64,000 nucleotides of DNA from Anaerolineae bacterium (lineage in GTDB: Bacteria; Chloroflexota; Anaerolineae; Aggregatilineales; Phototrophicaceae): the NCBI GenBank assembly GCA_017303635.1, contig JAFLCG010000020.1:26925-90924 (forward strand), in the 5' to 3' direction. The translations under genes and the position numbers were made by a program. The notes beneath the pieces were generated by a model. The model was not told the DNA's origin, did not search any database, and was given only the letters and a program-made list of their open reading frames with translations. Below are positions 34,013 to 43,486 of this stretch, piece by piece. Within the stretch, counting starts at the first letter, position 1. Each line of letters opens with the position of its first letter.

Positions 34013-37000
34013 GATGTCGTTGGATTCTCCTGGAGTGATTGACTAACTTCTTCTATCAGGGCATCCAAATCCGTATCGCTAATCGACCCATTTACTTTGG
34101 GCTGCATTCCCAGATTTCGCATAACTGCCAACGCCTTTTTACGCCAGGGGATATTGCTTCTCGGATGACCAATGACTGCATTAGCGCAACGCTGTGCGCG
34201 TTCCGATGAACCATCTAATACAAAATAGTGAGATGCAAAGGACAGAACTTCCGGCTTGGTCTGCCAGTCAATAGGGTCTCGTGCTTCACCAAACGCCTTG
34301 ATTAGCATCGATAAAGCAGTATCGCGCCGACCTTGCTGCAAATCATTGAGCGCCAGTCTTGGGTAAATCATCGGCATTGCACGGGACAAACCAGCCTCAG
34401 TCGCAAGACGAAATGCCGCTCGATAGTGTTCTTCTGCGTCCGACAGCTTTCCTTCTAGTTGGTCTATATCGCCCAGCGCGTTATGCATCCAGATTGCATA
34501 GGGTTTGGTGGAAACTTCCTCCATCGGGTACAAGAGTCCACGCTCACAGTAAACACGCGCGGTTGCCCAATCATCGACAAAAAGAGCCGTCTGTGCCAGC
34601 AATTTGATTCCTGAAAGACTGCCCCGGAAATCATCCAGTTCAACGGCAAGCTGATACAACTGATCCGCATAACCGTGGGCATCATCCCATCGTTCCTCAC
34701 GGATTGCCACCCATGCCAGGTTATCCAGGTCGGTTAACATGCCACGCTTGTCACCGAGTTCCACGCGCATATTCAAGCTGCGTTGGCTCATGGTGTGAGC
34801 AGTCTCCCAGTCACCCAGTTCAAAGGCAGAATATGCGAGGTTTCCAAGCGCAGCTACGGCTAACCAAGTTGCACCAATTGATTGAGCGAGATCATGACTA
34901 CGTTGATAGTGATTAATCGCTTCCTGAAAATCCCCCATATAGTTATAGGTGACTCCCATTCCGTCGAGACACTGCGCCACTCTATATGGCATACCAAGAT
35001 CTTGATACAGGTGTTGGGCTTTTCGATAGTACTCAAGTGATGCGTCAAATTCGTTATCGACCGTGACTAAATTGCCCAGCACACTATAACAGGATGCCCT
35101 TAACAGGGGTATATCAAGCTCCTCTGCCAGATTGGAACTGAAGTGGATAGCTTTCCGTGCCTCATCATATTGTCCGAGCGTTACCACATAGGATGCCAAC
35201 TCAGCGTACAACGTACAGAGCATCTCGCGATCATCGGACTCTGTTGCCAGCCCAATGGCTACTCGAAGTTTCTGTAATGCTTCTACCGGTTTTCCTTGGC
35301 TGTATATCGTGTTGGTAAGCAGTTGCAGCAGCTTAATCGCCTCTTTAGTGGCTGAAGTGGCACCTCTTGGCAGCAGCTTCTCCACTCGTTCGAGCAATTG
35401 CTGTGCGTCGCGATTTCTACCTTGCTCAATGTAGATATGTTCCGCAACTAACAGGGCGTATTGAATTTCCTTATCTGTTTCGTTGGCTTCACCCCAGTGA
35501 AACAATAACTTTTCGAGGTAGGGTTTTCGAACCGCTTCACTCGAATAGGTACTTTCCACAGCTTCAGCAATCGCCCGGTGGTGATTTTTAGCAGATGCGG
35601 GAAGCAGCTTGCCCAGTAATCCTTCACGGAGCTTATCATGGGCAAAGCGCCAGTGTTCATCCTGGAGATCAAACACAGCCACATCAGCACAGGCCCGTAA
35701 CCATTCATCCAGGCTATGATGGTGCAGGGCGGCATGATTTGCCTCCAGTAGGTGCTTTATCATAGCCAGGTCAAGCTGTCTCCCGGCAATAGCTACGATT
35801 TGCAGCAACGGTTGTCCCCAGTCCGGGACGCGATCTAAGCGCCGCTGAATGATGTTTTGAATGCCTCCGGCAAGGATGGTACGAGGTAGAGTCATCTGCC
35901 CAATGTCGCCTAAGCGTCCTGCAACATCGGCCAAAGCCCGAACAATCTCCACCATGAAGAACGTATTTCCCTCAGTCTCTTGCTCCAGGCGTTTGACAAT
36001 CAGTGGATCTTTGCCGGTTTCACCCAACATCTCTGCCGTTAATTGGGCGATCTCGGCCTGAGTCAGCCGAGGGAGCAGCATGGTATTCATGCTGGGAAAT
36101 TCAGCAGGCAGATTAGGTCGTTCATCATTGCGGTAGTTTCCTACCATGAGAATGGGATGGCTATTGATCATCAAACTAAGCTTATGGAGAAAATCCAGAC
36201 TGTCATACGACCATTGCAGATCTTCCAGCAACAAAACGACGGGTTGTGGCTGTCGCCTGATGACATCCATGATCGCCTGCGAGAGCCGCTGATGACCTGC
36301 TTCGCCCGGTAGTTCTGGTGCATCGGGTATATCGCGCTCAAGCAGACTGCTGATGTCCGATACAATCGGCTTTAGGACTCCCGCTTCCAGATCGCTCAGT
36401 TCGACTGATAGCACCAAGCGTCGCAAGGGTTCGCGCCAGAGTTGGTAGGGCAAGCCACCCCCCTCGACCGCCTGCCCACGCACTACCAACGCCCCTTCGA
36501 CCAACGCCTGGGTGCGGACTTCATCCAGTAAGCGGGACTTGCCCACGCCACTTTCGCCACCCACAAACCACCCACTACCGATGCCACTGATTGCCTTCTG
36601 CAAAGCGTCTTTGAGTTGCTGGAGTTCCGACAGTCGCCCGACAAACTCTGCTGCCTGGATGAAGCTCTCGCGTAACGCGACTGTCTCCGCGGGTGGCTCC
36701 TGCCCCAGCGCTTGCGACAGGGCCAGGATGCACTCTGTGGCACTGGCGTAGCGCTCGGCAGGCGTCTTGGTCAAGAGTCTGCTGATGACTGAACTGAGAG
36801 GGGCATCGACTGCCAGTCTTGACGTATCCACAGATCGCGCAATGATTGCGTCAATCAGATCATCTATACTTCCATCGACTTGAAAAGGTAGATTACCCGC
36901 TAGTAGTTGATAGGCCATCACGCCTACCGCATACAGGTCGCTGCTGAAACTGGCGGATTGTCCATTCAGTACCTCTGGGGCCATGTAGTGCAGTGTCCCC

Positions 37001-37530
37001 GCTGGCGAATTATCTGCCTGGCGGCCTCGGGTCACTGACAATCCAAAATCCAACACCTTCGCCTGCCCAGCCACCACCAGCACATTGTCCGGTTTCAGAT
37101 CCCGATGGATCACACCACGCCGATGCAGGTACGCCAGCGCCTGTAAGACCTGAATGATGAGGTTGATCTTGTCCGGGATGGTCTTGTCTGCACCATAGTC
37201 CAACAGGTTGGTGGGTTGGCTCAACAGTTCCATGGTGTAGTATGGCTGGCGATGGGTGTCAAAACCGTAATCCAGCACACTGATGATGTGGGGATGGCGC
37301 AATGAAGCCAGGGTCTTGAACTCTTCGGCCAGGGCCGTCCAGAGTCCAGTGGTCGCACCCAGACTCGCCCGCGACATGAATTCGAGGAACTCCAGCGGGA
37401 TGTTGACCTGCTTGAGCGCCACCTCGGTCCCATTGAGGCGGTCATAGGCGCGGTAGACGGCACCCATCCCGCCCGCACCGAGTTGTTCACCCAGTCGGTA
37501 ACGGTGGGCAATAATTTCTACGGTATTCAT
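34009..37530 (-). CDS. Serine/threonine protein kinase with AAA-type ATPase and TPR domains (PknK-like)
   Basis: The 1173-aa protein starts at an ATG preceded by GGGAG. Kinase domain at about 10-272: GAGGMGAVY, Lys40, HRDLKPDN at 142-149 and DFG at 161-163. A P-loop ATPase follows, with Walker A GESGVGKS at 325-332 and VVLLLEDLQWS as Walker B. The C-terminal half (about 640-1120) is made of tetratricopeptide repeats (for example LARSCYSVLGNL-like helices, YNYMGDFQEAINHYQRS). No membrane segment. This is the PknK/AfsK-MalT-like plan, used to couple phosphorylation to protein scaffolding. A small gene upstream is probably in the same operon. Confidence 0.93.
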   Translation of the reverse strand: MNTVEIIAHRYRLGEQLGAGGMGAVYRAYDRLNGTEVALKQVNIPLEFLEFMSRASLGATTGLWTALAEEFKTLASLRHPHIISVLDYGFDTHRQPYYTMELLSQPTNLLDYGADKTIPDKINLIIQVLQALAYLHRRGVIHRDLKPDNVLVVAGQAKVLDFGLSVTRGRQADNSPAGTLHYMAPEVLNGQSASFSSDLYAVGVMAYQLLAGNLPFQVDGSIDDLIDAIIARSVDTSRLAVDAPLSSVISRLLTKTPAERYASATECILALSQALGQEPPAETVALRESFIQAAEFVGRLSELQQLKDALQKAISGIGSGWFVGGESGVGKSRLLDEVRTQALVEGALVVRGQAVEGGGLPYQLWREPLRRLVLSVELSDLEAGVLKPIVSDISSLLERDIPDAPELPGEAGHQRLSQAIMDVIRRQPQPVVLLLEDLQWSYDSLDFLHKLSLMINSHPILMVGNYRNDERPNLPAEFPSMNTMLLPRLTQAEIAQLTAEMLGETGKDPLIVKRLEQETEGNTFFMVEIVRALADVAGRLGDIGQMTLPRTILAGGIQNIIQRRLDRVPDWGQPLLQIVAIAGRQLDLAMIKHLLEANHAALHHHSLDEWLRACADVAVFDLQDEHWRFAHDKLREGLLGKLLPASAKNHHRAIAEAVESTYSSEAVRKPYLEKLLFHWGEANETDKEIQYALLVAEHIYIEQGRNRDAQQLLERVEKLLPRGATSATKEAIKLLQLLTNTIYSQGKPVEALQKLRVAIGLATESDDREMLCTLYAELASYVVTLGQYDEARKAIHFSSNLAEELDIPLLRASCYSVLGNLVTVDNEFDASLEYYRKAQHLYQDLGMPYRVAQCLDGMGVTYNYMGDFQEAINHYQRSHDLAQSIGATWLAVAALGNLAYSAFELGDWETAHTMSQRSLNMRVELGDKRGMLTDLDNLAWVAIREERWDDAHGYADQLYQLAVELDDFRGSLSGIKLLAQTALFVDDWATARVYCERGLLYPMEEVSTKPYAIWMHNALGDIDQLEGKLSDAEEHYRAAFRLATEAGLSRAMPMIYPRLALNDLQQGRRDTALSMLIKAFGEARDPIDWQTKPEVLSFASHYFVLDGSSERAQRCANAVIGHPRSNIPWRKKALAVMRNLGMQPKVNGSISDTDLDALIEEVSQSLQENPTTS

Positions 37531-37549
37531 CCCCAAACTCCCGAATGTA

Positions 37550-38005
37550 CTAGAGCAAACTACTTACCCATTCATGAGCCGCCTCAAGATTGTCAAACAT
37601 CTGACTTTCGACCTGCTCAAGATCGCTAGTTGAACTTCGTCCACGCCTCATGGGCATTTGCCCAGACAGCGCACTGGAGACGACCACCGCCAGTCGGACA
37701 CGCTGGGCCGGGTGCGCTTTCATCCATTCACGGAAACGCTGTTGGCTAGTGGGGGTCAGCCAGGGATCCAGAATATGGTTGCCGGTCAGCAGCAGCAACT
37801 GCATACTCATGCCACTGTTCGACATATCATGGATAGCAAAATAGTCCGCATCTTCAGGCCATTGATCCAGCGAATCGGCGACGGCTTTGCTCCATTCAAT
37901 CAGGTTTGCTGGCCCAAGGGATTTGGCGGTGTAAACAGCGACTCGATGGTCATATAACCAGTCACGTTCAATACCTCTACATATCAGTACCATTCTATCT
38001 ATCAC
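37550..38005 (-). CDS. Small protein upstream of the PknK-like kinase
   Basis: The 151-aa frame starts at a GTG with GGGGG just upstream; an ATG at 37993 would give 147 aa. It contains DYFAIHDMSNSGMSMQLLLL and RLAVVVSSALSG, a strand-helix pattern that resembles STAS/SpoIIAA-like folds, but I cannot assign a family firmly. The stop is 19 bases before the kinase ATG on the same strand, so the two are probably co-expressed. It could be a kinase partner or substrate. The 231 bases upstream to 38236 show no supported gene and should hold the promoter. Confidence 0.7.
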   Translation of the reverse strand: MIDRMVLICRGIERDWLYDHRVAVYTAKSLGPANLIEWSKAVADSLDQWPEDADYFAIHDMSNSGMSMQLLLLTGNHILDPWLTPTSQQRFREWMKAHPAQRVRLAVVVSSALSGQMPMRRGRSSTSDLEQVESQMFDNLEAAHEWVSSLL

Positions 38006-38236
38006 TGCCCCCTGACCGGGTTATATTGCGTGAGTTGTGGTTTTATCCAGTATAGGGTCACAATCGTGGCATAAAGCGTAAATGAACTCAGCAAAGAGTT
38101 ACGGGATGGGATATGGGTATGTTGTTGGTGAATGGCTTATTCATGAGTTAATCCTCTATCGACCATTATTCCAGCACAGAACTTCCACAACAGCTTGTAA
38201 CTGGCACTCACCCATCAACACTGCCATCACATTTGG

Positions 38237-38539
38237 TCAGGGCTTGCTGACTTGTTTATTTGTGATGCTGCTGCGAGCCTTGAGCCGTCGACGTAGGGTA
38301 CGGCTCAAACGCATCGTTATCCTTGGAGTCTGAATCGAGGTCTGACCTCTCGGGAATATGGTGGCATGCTGCCGCGTTTCAAGAACGAACAACCCTTCCA
38401 ACTCTATCCGCCCGCTGCCTTCGACCAATTCCTCCGACCACACTTCAATGAGCGTCTCCAGCATCATCTGGACATCACGGTTCTTCAAGCGTGTGTACCG
38501 GCCGATCTCTCGGATCATCGTCTTTTTGGTCAGGGTCAT
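38237..38539 (-). CDS. HU-like DNA-binding protein, copy B
   Basis: The 100-aa protein has the same N-terminus as copy A (MTLTKKTMIREIGRYTRLKN) with RIELEGLFVLE, but from about residue 57 it differs (TRQHATIFPRGQTSIQTPR and a basic end). The ATG overlaps the stop of the coupling-protein fragment (ATGA) as in copies A and D. Conserved reading frame, overlap and upstream GGAG suggest selection or recent origin. Confidence 0.75.
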   Translation of the reverse strand: MTLTKKTMIREIGRYTRLKNRDVQMMLETLIEVWSEELVEGSGRIELEGLFVLETRQHATIFPRGQTSIQTPRITMRLSRTLRRRLKARSSITNKQVSKP

Positions 38540-39228
38540 CCGCTCAACTCCAATCGTGCTGAGGGCTGCTGCCGCCTTTGTTGGCGACGGGACTTCATCG
38601 CGTTCAGGCTATCGGTCTTGACACTGCCATCCGCCTTGTCTGCTGCCAGTGCCGCTATTTTGTCCATGACCGCTGCCGCTGCTCGATCCAACAGCGGCGA
38701 GGGTTCACCAGATATGCTCGCAGCTTCAACGGGCGACTGGAGCTTAAGTTCCAATCCTCGTTCCAGTAGCAGCGGTGCTGCACCTTTTGAATGAGCCAAC
38801 CGCGCTTTCCAGTCCTCGCGTTCGTAGAAGCGGGTCAGACGGGCATTCAGCACCACCTGGGTGGCAAAGCCCGCCTCCACATACCGGGCGAAGATCGTGC
38901 AATTCCCCACCTGTGGCGTGATGACTTCATCCACCGTCAGCAGCGGACGTTGGCGCAGGTGACTGTTCGGATCGTCCTGATTGGCATCGGTCGTCGCCGT
39001 GCCGCTCGCCTTGCTGTAGAAATCGGCGGTGTCCGCATCACAACCACCGTAGATCACTTGGGTCGCCAAACCGGTGAAAAGCGCCTGTGTCCCTTCAGCC
39101 CCGTACAGCAAATGGAACTGGCCCTTCGTTTGTGCTCCGATCAGAATTGGTTCGACCACCTTGTCGCATACGATCCGGGGGGATGCTGAAGATACGAGAC
39201 AAAACGCAATGTTGACCATCAGGTTCAA
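38536..39228 (-). pseudogene. C-terminal fragment of a type IV coupling protein, copy B
   Basis: From ILIGAQTKGQFHLLYG to the C-terminus this is near-identical in protein sequence to copy A. The first 30 or so residues (MNLMVNIAFCLVSSASPR) come from unrelated flanking DNA beyond about 39175, which happens to supply a start codon. The result is an intact 230-codon frame that still lacks the Walker A half and cannot work as a coupling protein. Whether it is translated is unknown. Confidence 0.8.
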
Positions 39229-39245
39229 GTTTCGATCATAATTTC

Positions 39246-39289
39246 AACAAGAAACAGGATTGTGATGCTACACAATCCTGTTTCTTGTT
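39246..39289. repeat. Perfect 19-bp inverted repeat
   Basis: AACAAGAAACAGGATTGTG and its exact complement are separated by ATGCTA. It lies between the coupling-protein fragment and the hydantoinase terminator, without a T run. It could be a bidirectional terminator or a small mobile palindrome. Confidence 0.7.
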
Positions 39290-39348
39290 AGATCTTTGCC
39301 ATAAATAACCAGGTAGTAATGCTAGGTGAGACGTGGTCATCAATGTCC

Positions 39349-39386
39349 ACAAAAAACGCCGCTTCATCACCAGCGGCGTTTTTTGT
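39349..39386. terminator. Terminator of the hydantoinase operon
   Basis: A 15-bp stem (ACAAAAAACGCCGCT with its complement) and eight-base loop, with T runs on both strands, lies 10 bases after the hydantoinase B stop. It should work in both directions. Confidence 0.9.
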
Positions 39387-39395
39387 GTAAATTCC

Positions 39396-41114
39396 CTATT
39401 GAGCCCGTAATTGGTGCGTTGCTGCCTCATCCACTTTAAAATCGTCTGTCAACACTACGCCATATTGGCTCTGGGCAGCTTCACGGCTAACATAACCGTC
39501 AAGCACATCCAAGCGTACGCGTTCGGGATCGCGCATGTAGGGATTACCATAGCCACCACCACCGCCTGTATGCGTACGCACAACGGTCCCAGCGGGAATC
39601 GGCTTAACATTCACCTTCAGGAGATGCAATTCGTCTTGTTCGGGAACCTGGACTTGTACATCTGGCCCTTGCCCACTGCCACCGCCATACAATCCCCACG
39701 CGGGCGTAATAGATCGGTCGAACCAAAGTGAGAGGTAACCATCTGGCCCTAGCGTGTACTCACGCACTAAACCGCATCCACCCCGGAACTCGCCTGCGCC
39801 ACCGGAGTCCGTGCGGATGTGGTAGTTATGGATCATTACCGGGAATTTACTCTCATAGACTTCGATTGGCAGATCTTTGAAGGCACCATTCACATTATTG
39901 ATCAGCGCATCCTGCCCATCGCCGTTGTGATAAGCACCCCAGCCCCCTGGTGTTGGCTCAACTGCCAAGAATGGCAACGAACTGCGCGGGTCAACCCCGG
40001 CCAAGAAGATAACCATCGAGTCCCCATAGTGCGCCGCGGCTACCTTTTCCGGCATAGCAGGCGTCATTGCCGTCACGAATAAGTCGATTAGCAAGCCAAG
40101 CGGTGTGAAATACCACTGACAGGCAGCCGGTTCCTGGGCCCGAAAGATCGAACCTTCAGGGGCTTTGATCGTCAACGTCTTAAACGTGCCGCCATCAACT
40201 GAACGTGATGGATTGACCAGCAGTTTGAAAGCGACGCGCGCAGCCGAGATCGTTTGTGCAAACCCGCAGTTCACTGGCCCACGCGTTTGCGGCGATGAAC
40301 CATCGAGGTCTATTTCCATGGCCCCTCCGGAAACGGTGACGGTCATCTTTACAGGAACGGGCTGGCTGCCCAAGCCATCGTTATCAATGTATCCCTCGGC
40401 GTGGTAGACGCCATCGGGTATTGCCTGCACCGCTTCGCGCTCAAGCTGCTCTGACTGGCGAAAGATTTCATCGCGCGCAGCCATCACCGTATCGTAGCCA
40501 AAGCGGTCCAAAATGCCACGATAACGCGCTTCTCCCGTGCGTCCCGCTGCAACCTGGGCATTCATGTCGCCGATCGCAAGGAAGGCAAAGCGACCATTGC
40601 GCCGCAACAGTTCAATGATGTCTTCGCGCGGTTTATCGTTTTCATAGATACGCGTGGGCGACCAGCGCATACCCTCTTGGTAGATTTCCGAGGAGTCCAT
40701 GGGGCCACCAGCATCTTTTGCGCCCACATCCAGCCAGTGCGCGCGCGACGCGGAGAAGCCAACAAGTTTGTCATGCCAGTAGATCGGCGCGAACACGGTA
40801 ATGTCATTAAGATGCGTGCCCGTCATGTAAGAGTCATTCATCAGGAAGACATCGCCAGGACGGAAGTGATCCCAGCCGTAAAGTTCGGCGGTCAACTGCA
40901 CACAGACTTGCAGGTTGCCCAGGAACAGCGGCAGGCCGAGTGACTGTCCCAGCACGTTGCCATGATTATCCAACAAGGCAACTGAGCAGTCCTTACCTTC
41001 ATAGATGATGGGCGAATAGGCACTGCGGATGAGTGTTGCGTTCATATCCTGGGCGATAGAGATGAACGCATTACGAATGATCTCCGTGGTCACAGGGTCG
41101 ATTTGGGTGGTCAT
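39396..41114 (-). CDS. Hydantoinase B / oxoprolinase family protein
   Basis: The 572-aa protein begins DPVTTEIIRNAFISIAQDMN and contains DVFLMNDSYMTGTHLNDITV, DSGGAGEFRGGCGLVREY and THTGGGGGYGNPYMRDPERV, all typical of HyuB subunits of ATP-dependent N-methylhydantoinase, oxoprolinase and acetophenone-carboxylase-type enzymes. It pairs with HyuA, whose stop it overlaps (ATGA). The real substrate is not fixed by sequence: cyclic amides or a carboxylated ketone are the alternatives. It is the last gene of the ABC transporter operon. Confidence 0.93.
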   Translation of the reverse strand: MTTQIDPVTTEIIRNAFISIAQDMNATLIRSAYSPIIYEGKDCSVALLDNHGNVLGQSLGLPLFLGNLQVCVQLTAELYGWDHFRPGDVFLMNDSYMTGTHLNDITVFAPIYWHDKLVGFSASRAHWLDVGAKDAGGPMDSSEIYQEGMRWSPTRIYENDKPREDIIELLRRNGRFAFLAIGDMNAQVAAGRTGEARYRGILDRFGYDTVMAARDEIFRQSEQLEREAVQAIPDGVYHAEGYIDNDGLGSQPVPVKMTVTVSGGAMEIDLDGSSPQTRGPVNCGFAQTISAARVAFKLLVNPSRSVDGGTFKTLTIKAPEGSIFRAQEPAACQWYFTPLGLLIDLFVTAMTPAMPEKVAAAHYGDSMVIFLAGVDPRSSLPFLAVEPTPGGWGAYHNGDGQDALINNVNGAFKDLPIEVYESKFPVMIHNYHIRTDSGGAGEFRGGCGLVREYTLGPDGYLSLWFDRSITPAWGLYGGGSGQGPDVQVQVPEQDELHLLKVNVKPIPAGTVVRTHTGGGGGYGNPYMRDPERVRLDVLDGYVSREAAQSQYGVVLTDDFKVDEAATHQLRAQ

Positions 41115-43132
41115 GACTGATTCCTCGTGATGATCACATTACCCAGCGGGTCTACATGTACGATGTATCCCGGTGGTACAACTGTAGTCGCGCTCTGTTC
41201 GTCAATAATCAACGGCCCTTCATAATGAGTATCAATGGGCATCGCATCGCGGTTCAGAATAGTCGTCTGCATTTTTAAGCCATCGAAATAGACTTCACGG
41301 ACGCCTTTAACCGGATCACCCGCGTCGGCATTGGGCTGGAAGCCCATGATTTCACTATCAAGCCGTCCAAACGCAGTCAGGCGCAGGTTTACGAATTCCA
41401 GCGGCGCACCAGGGGTCGAGTGCCCATAGCGAATCTTGTAGGCCACGTGGAAGTTCCGGTCGATCTCAGTGATATCGTATGGAGAATGGATGGGGATGGT
41501 GACGACGTATTCCTGACCAATGTAGCGAATGTCCGCCGACATATTGAAGTAGATGTCCTCATCGGCAACATCTTCCTCACGGATTAGCACGCTGCCTTCT
41601 TCAACCAACCGATTAAACACGGATTGGATCATCTCCGATGTTGTCTCACTGGCACGGTGGAAGAAATTGCTCGTCAGGTCGCGGCGGATGTCCGTTTGGA
41701 GCATACCCCACGCAGAGAATGTGCCGGGACTCCAGGGGACAATGACTTCCTTGATCCCCAGTTCACGGGCGAGCCACACTGCGTGCATCGAACCCGCACC
41801 CCCATAGGCGACCATTGAAATATCGCGTGGATCAATCCCGACTTGAATAGTGATGGTGCGAATGGCATCTGCCATTTTGGCATTGATAATGGACAACATG
41901 CCCTCGGCAAACTCGATATCGCTCATATTGAGTTGAGTAGCGACCGAGTGGATAGCGCGGGCTGCCGCATCGTAGTCGAGCTGCATCCAACCGCCAAGGC
42001 GCGCATCAGTACCGATACGTCCCAGGAAGAGGTTGGCGTCGGTGACGGTCGGTTGAGCGCCGCCACGTCCGTAGCAGGCCGGGCCCGGCACTGCGCCGGC
42101 TGATTGCGGCCCAACGCGCAACGCACCGGCTTCCAACCATGCCAGTGAACCGCCGCCTGCACCAATCGTGTGGATTTCAACCAATGGCAGGAGCAGCGGC
42201 AGTCCCTGCTGTTCGGTTTCGTTAGAAACTCCAGGCTTGCCATCAATGATCAGGCACATGTCGAATGAGGTTCCGCCCATATCGACGCCAATCATGTCCT
42301 TGCGACCTGTAGCCTTCGAAAGAGCGGCACAGCCAATCGCGCCGCCAACAGGGCCGGAAAGCAGAGTATGTACAGGCTGCTCACGCGCTGTCCTGGCACG
42401 GATGACACCGCCGCTCGACTGCATAACATGCACAGGTGCTTGCGTGCCGAAACCGGCGAGTTCTTTTTCGAGGCTCTGCAAATAACGCTCTACGATTGGA
42501 GCGATGTACGCATTCATAATCGCCGAAGACGCCCGCTCATATTCGCGCCACTCGCGCGAGATCTCGTGCGAGAGCGTGACCGAAACGCTTTCGCCCAGCG
42601 CGGCCTTGAGGATTTCGCGCGCACGCAGTTCATGTACCGGATTGACATATGCATGGATAAAACACACGGCGACCGATTGGATGCCTTCAGTGCGGATTTT
42701 CTCGATGATAGGTGCAAAATCCTCTTCGTGGAGTGGGGTGACGATGGAACCATCCCAACGCAGGCGCTCACGAACCTCCAGGACATCGCGTCGTGGCACC
42801 AGACGTTCCGGTTTACGGTACTGGACGCGATAAAGCGTCTTCCGGTCGCCACGCGCGATGGTATAGGAATCGCGGACGCCCTCTGTCATAAGCAGCAGGA
42901 CGCGAGCCCCCTTGCGTTCCAGAAACGCGTTCAAACCAACAGTCGTGCCATGGACAAAGAAATCGACTGAGTTTGCGTCCTCAATCATCTGTCGCATTCC
43001 CTCCATCACCCCTTGGGCAGCATTACCAGGGGTTGTGAGGACTTTGCCAGTCGTAGTCGCCTTATTGGTGACATCCGCCAATACGAAGTCGGTAAATGTG
43101 CCGCCGATATCGACAGCAACGCGATAGCCCAT
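41111..43132 (-). CDS. Hydantoinase A / oxoprolinase family protein
   Basis: The 673-aa protein has the N-terminal ATP-binding signature VDIGGTFTDFVLADV, a second phosphate loop GVDMGGTSFDMCLI and IGAGGGSLAWLE, all from the ASKHA-type fold of HyuA. Length is normal. The start has GGAGG ten bases upstream. It activates the substrate with ATP for HyuB. An EthD-like gene ends four bases before it and an ABC transporter precedes that, so the operon imports and opens its substrate. Confidence 0.93.
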   Translation of the reverse strand: MGYRVAVDIGGTFTDFVLADVTNKATTTGKVLTTPGNAAQGVMEGMRQMIEDANSVDFFVHGTTVGLNAFLERKGARVLLLMTEGVRDSYTIARGDRKTLYRVQYRKPERLVPRRDVLEVRERLRWDGSIVTPLHEEDFAPIIEKIRTEGIQSVAVCFIHAYVNPVHELRAREILKAALGESVSVTLSHEISREWREYERASSAIMNAYIAPIVERYLQSLEKELAGFGTQAPVHVMQSSGGVIRARTAREQPVHTLLSGPVGGAIGCAALSKATGRKDMIGVDMGGTSFDMCLIIDGKPGVSNETEQQGLPLLLPLVEIHTIGAGGGSLAWLEAGALRVGPQSAGAVPGPACYGRGGAQPTVTDANLFLGRIGTDARLGGWMQLDYDAAARAIHSVATQLNMSDIEFAEGMLSIINAKMADAIRTITIQVGIDPRDISMVAYGGAGSMHAVWLARELGIKEVIVPWSPGTFSAWGMLQTDIRRDLTSNFFHRASETTSEMIQSVFNRLVEEGSVLIREEDVADEDIYFNMSADIRYIGQEYVVTIPIHSPYDITEIDRNFHVAYKIRYGHSTPGAPLEFVNLRLTAFGRLDSEIMGFQPNADAGDPVKGVREVYFDGLKMQTTILNRDAMPIDTHYEGPLIIDEQSATTVVPPGYIVHVDPLGNVIITRNQS

Positions 43133-43136
43133 ATGA

Positions 43137-43475
43137 TTAAGCCTCCGTCTGACTAGAGATGAGTATCTCGCTGACTAAAAAAAGTGGATTATGTATTTTC
43201 TTCAGGTCTTCGCTTAACTTATCCTGTACGTCCTGCGCCAGAAATGCACGTTCAAAAGTTTCACGATCTGGAAAATCCATAATGGTCATGAAGCGGTACG
43301 GCGCCCCAGCTTGCATCCCTGCCGGCGTCCACTGCTGGTCAATACACCCAAAGTCGGTAGCAATGACGCCGAACATACCTTCATTACTTGACTGATGTGG
43401 GCCTGTTCGCCAACGCAGAAATTCAGCTTCATCAGCACCCGGTGGCAGGTTGTAAAGTACAGTGAGTCGAATCAC
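43137..43475 (-). CDS. EthD-like small protein
   Basis: The 112-aa protein begins at a GTG (AAGGA nine bases upstream) with IRLTVLYNLPPGADEAEFLRW, the EthD ferredoxin-like fold signature, and later RFMTIMDFPDRETFERAFLA. EthD-like proteins are dimeric and can bind small ligands or catalyse simple steps in degradation pathways. Its place between transporter and hydantoinase genes suggests an accessory step on the same substrate. Confidence 0.85.
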   Translation of the reverse strand: MIRLTVLYNLPPGADEAEFLRWRTGPHQSSNEGMFGVIATDFGCIDQQWTPAGMQAGAPYRFMTIMDFPDRETFERAFLAQDVQDKLSEDLKKIHNPLFLVSEILISSQTEA

Positions 43476-43486
43476 GTATAAAGTCC

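Noticed and set aside
38082..38333. 83-codon plus-strand frame
   Set aside because: It overlaps the 3' part of HU-like copy B, has no ribosome-binding site and no plausible fold.
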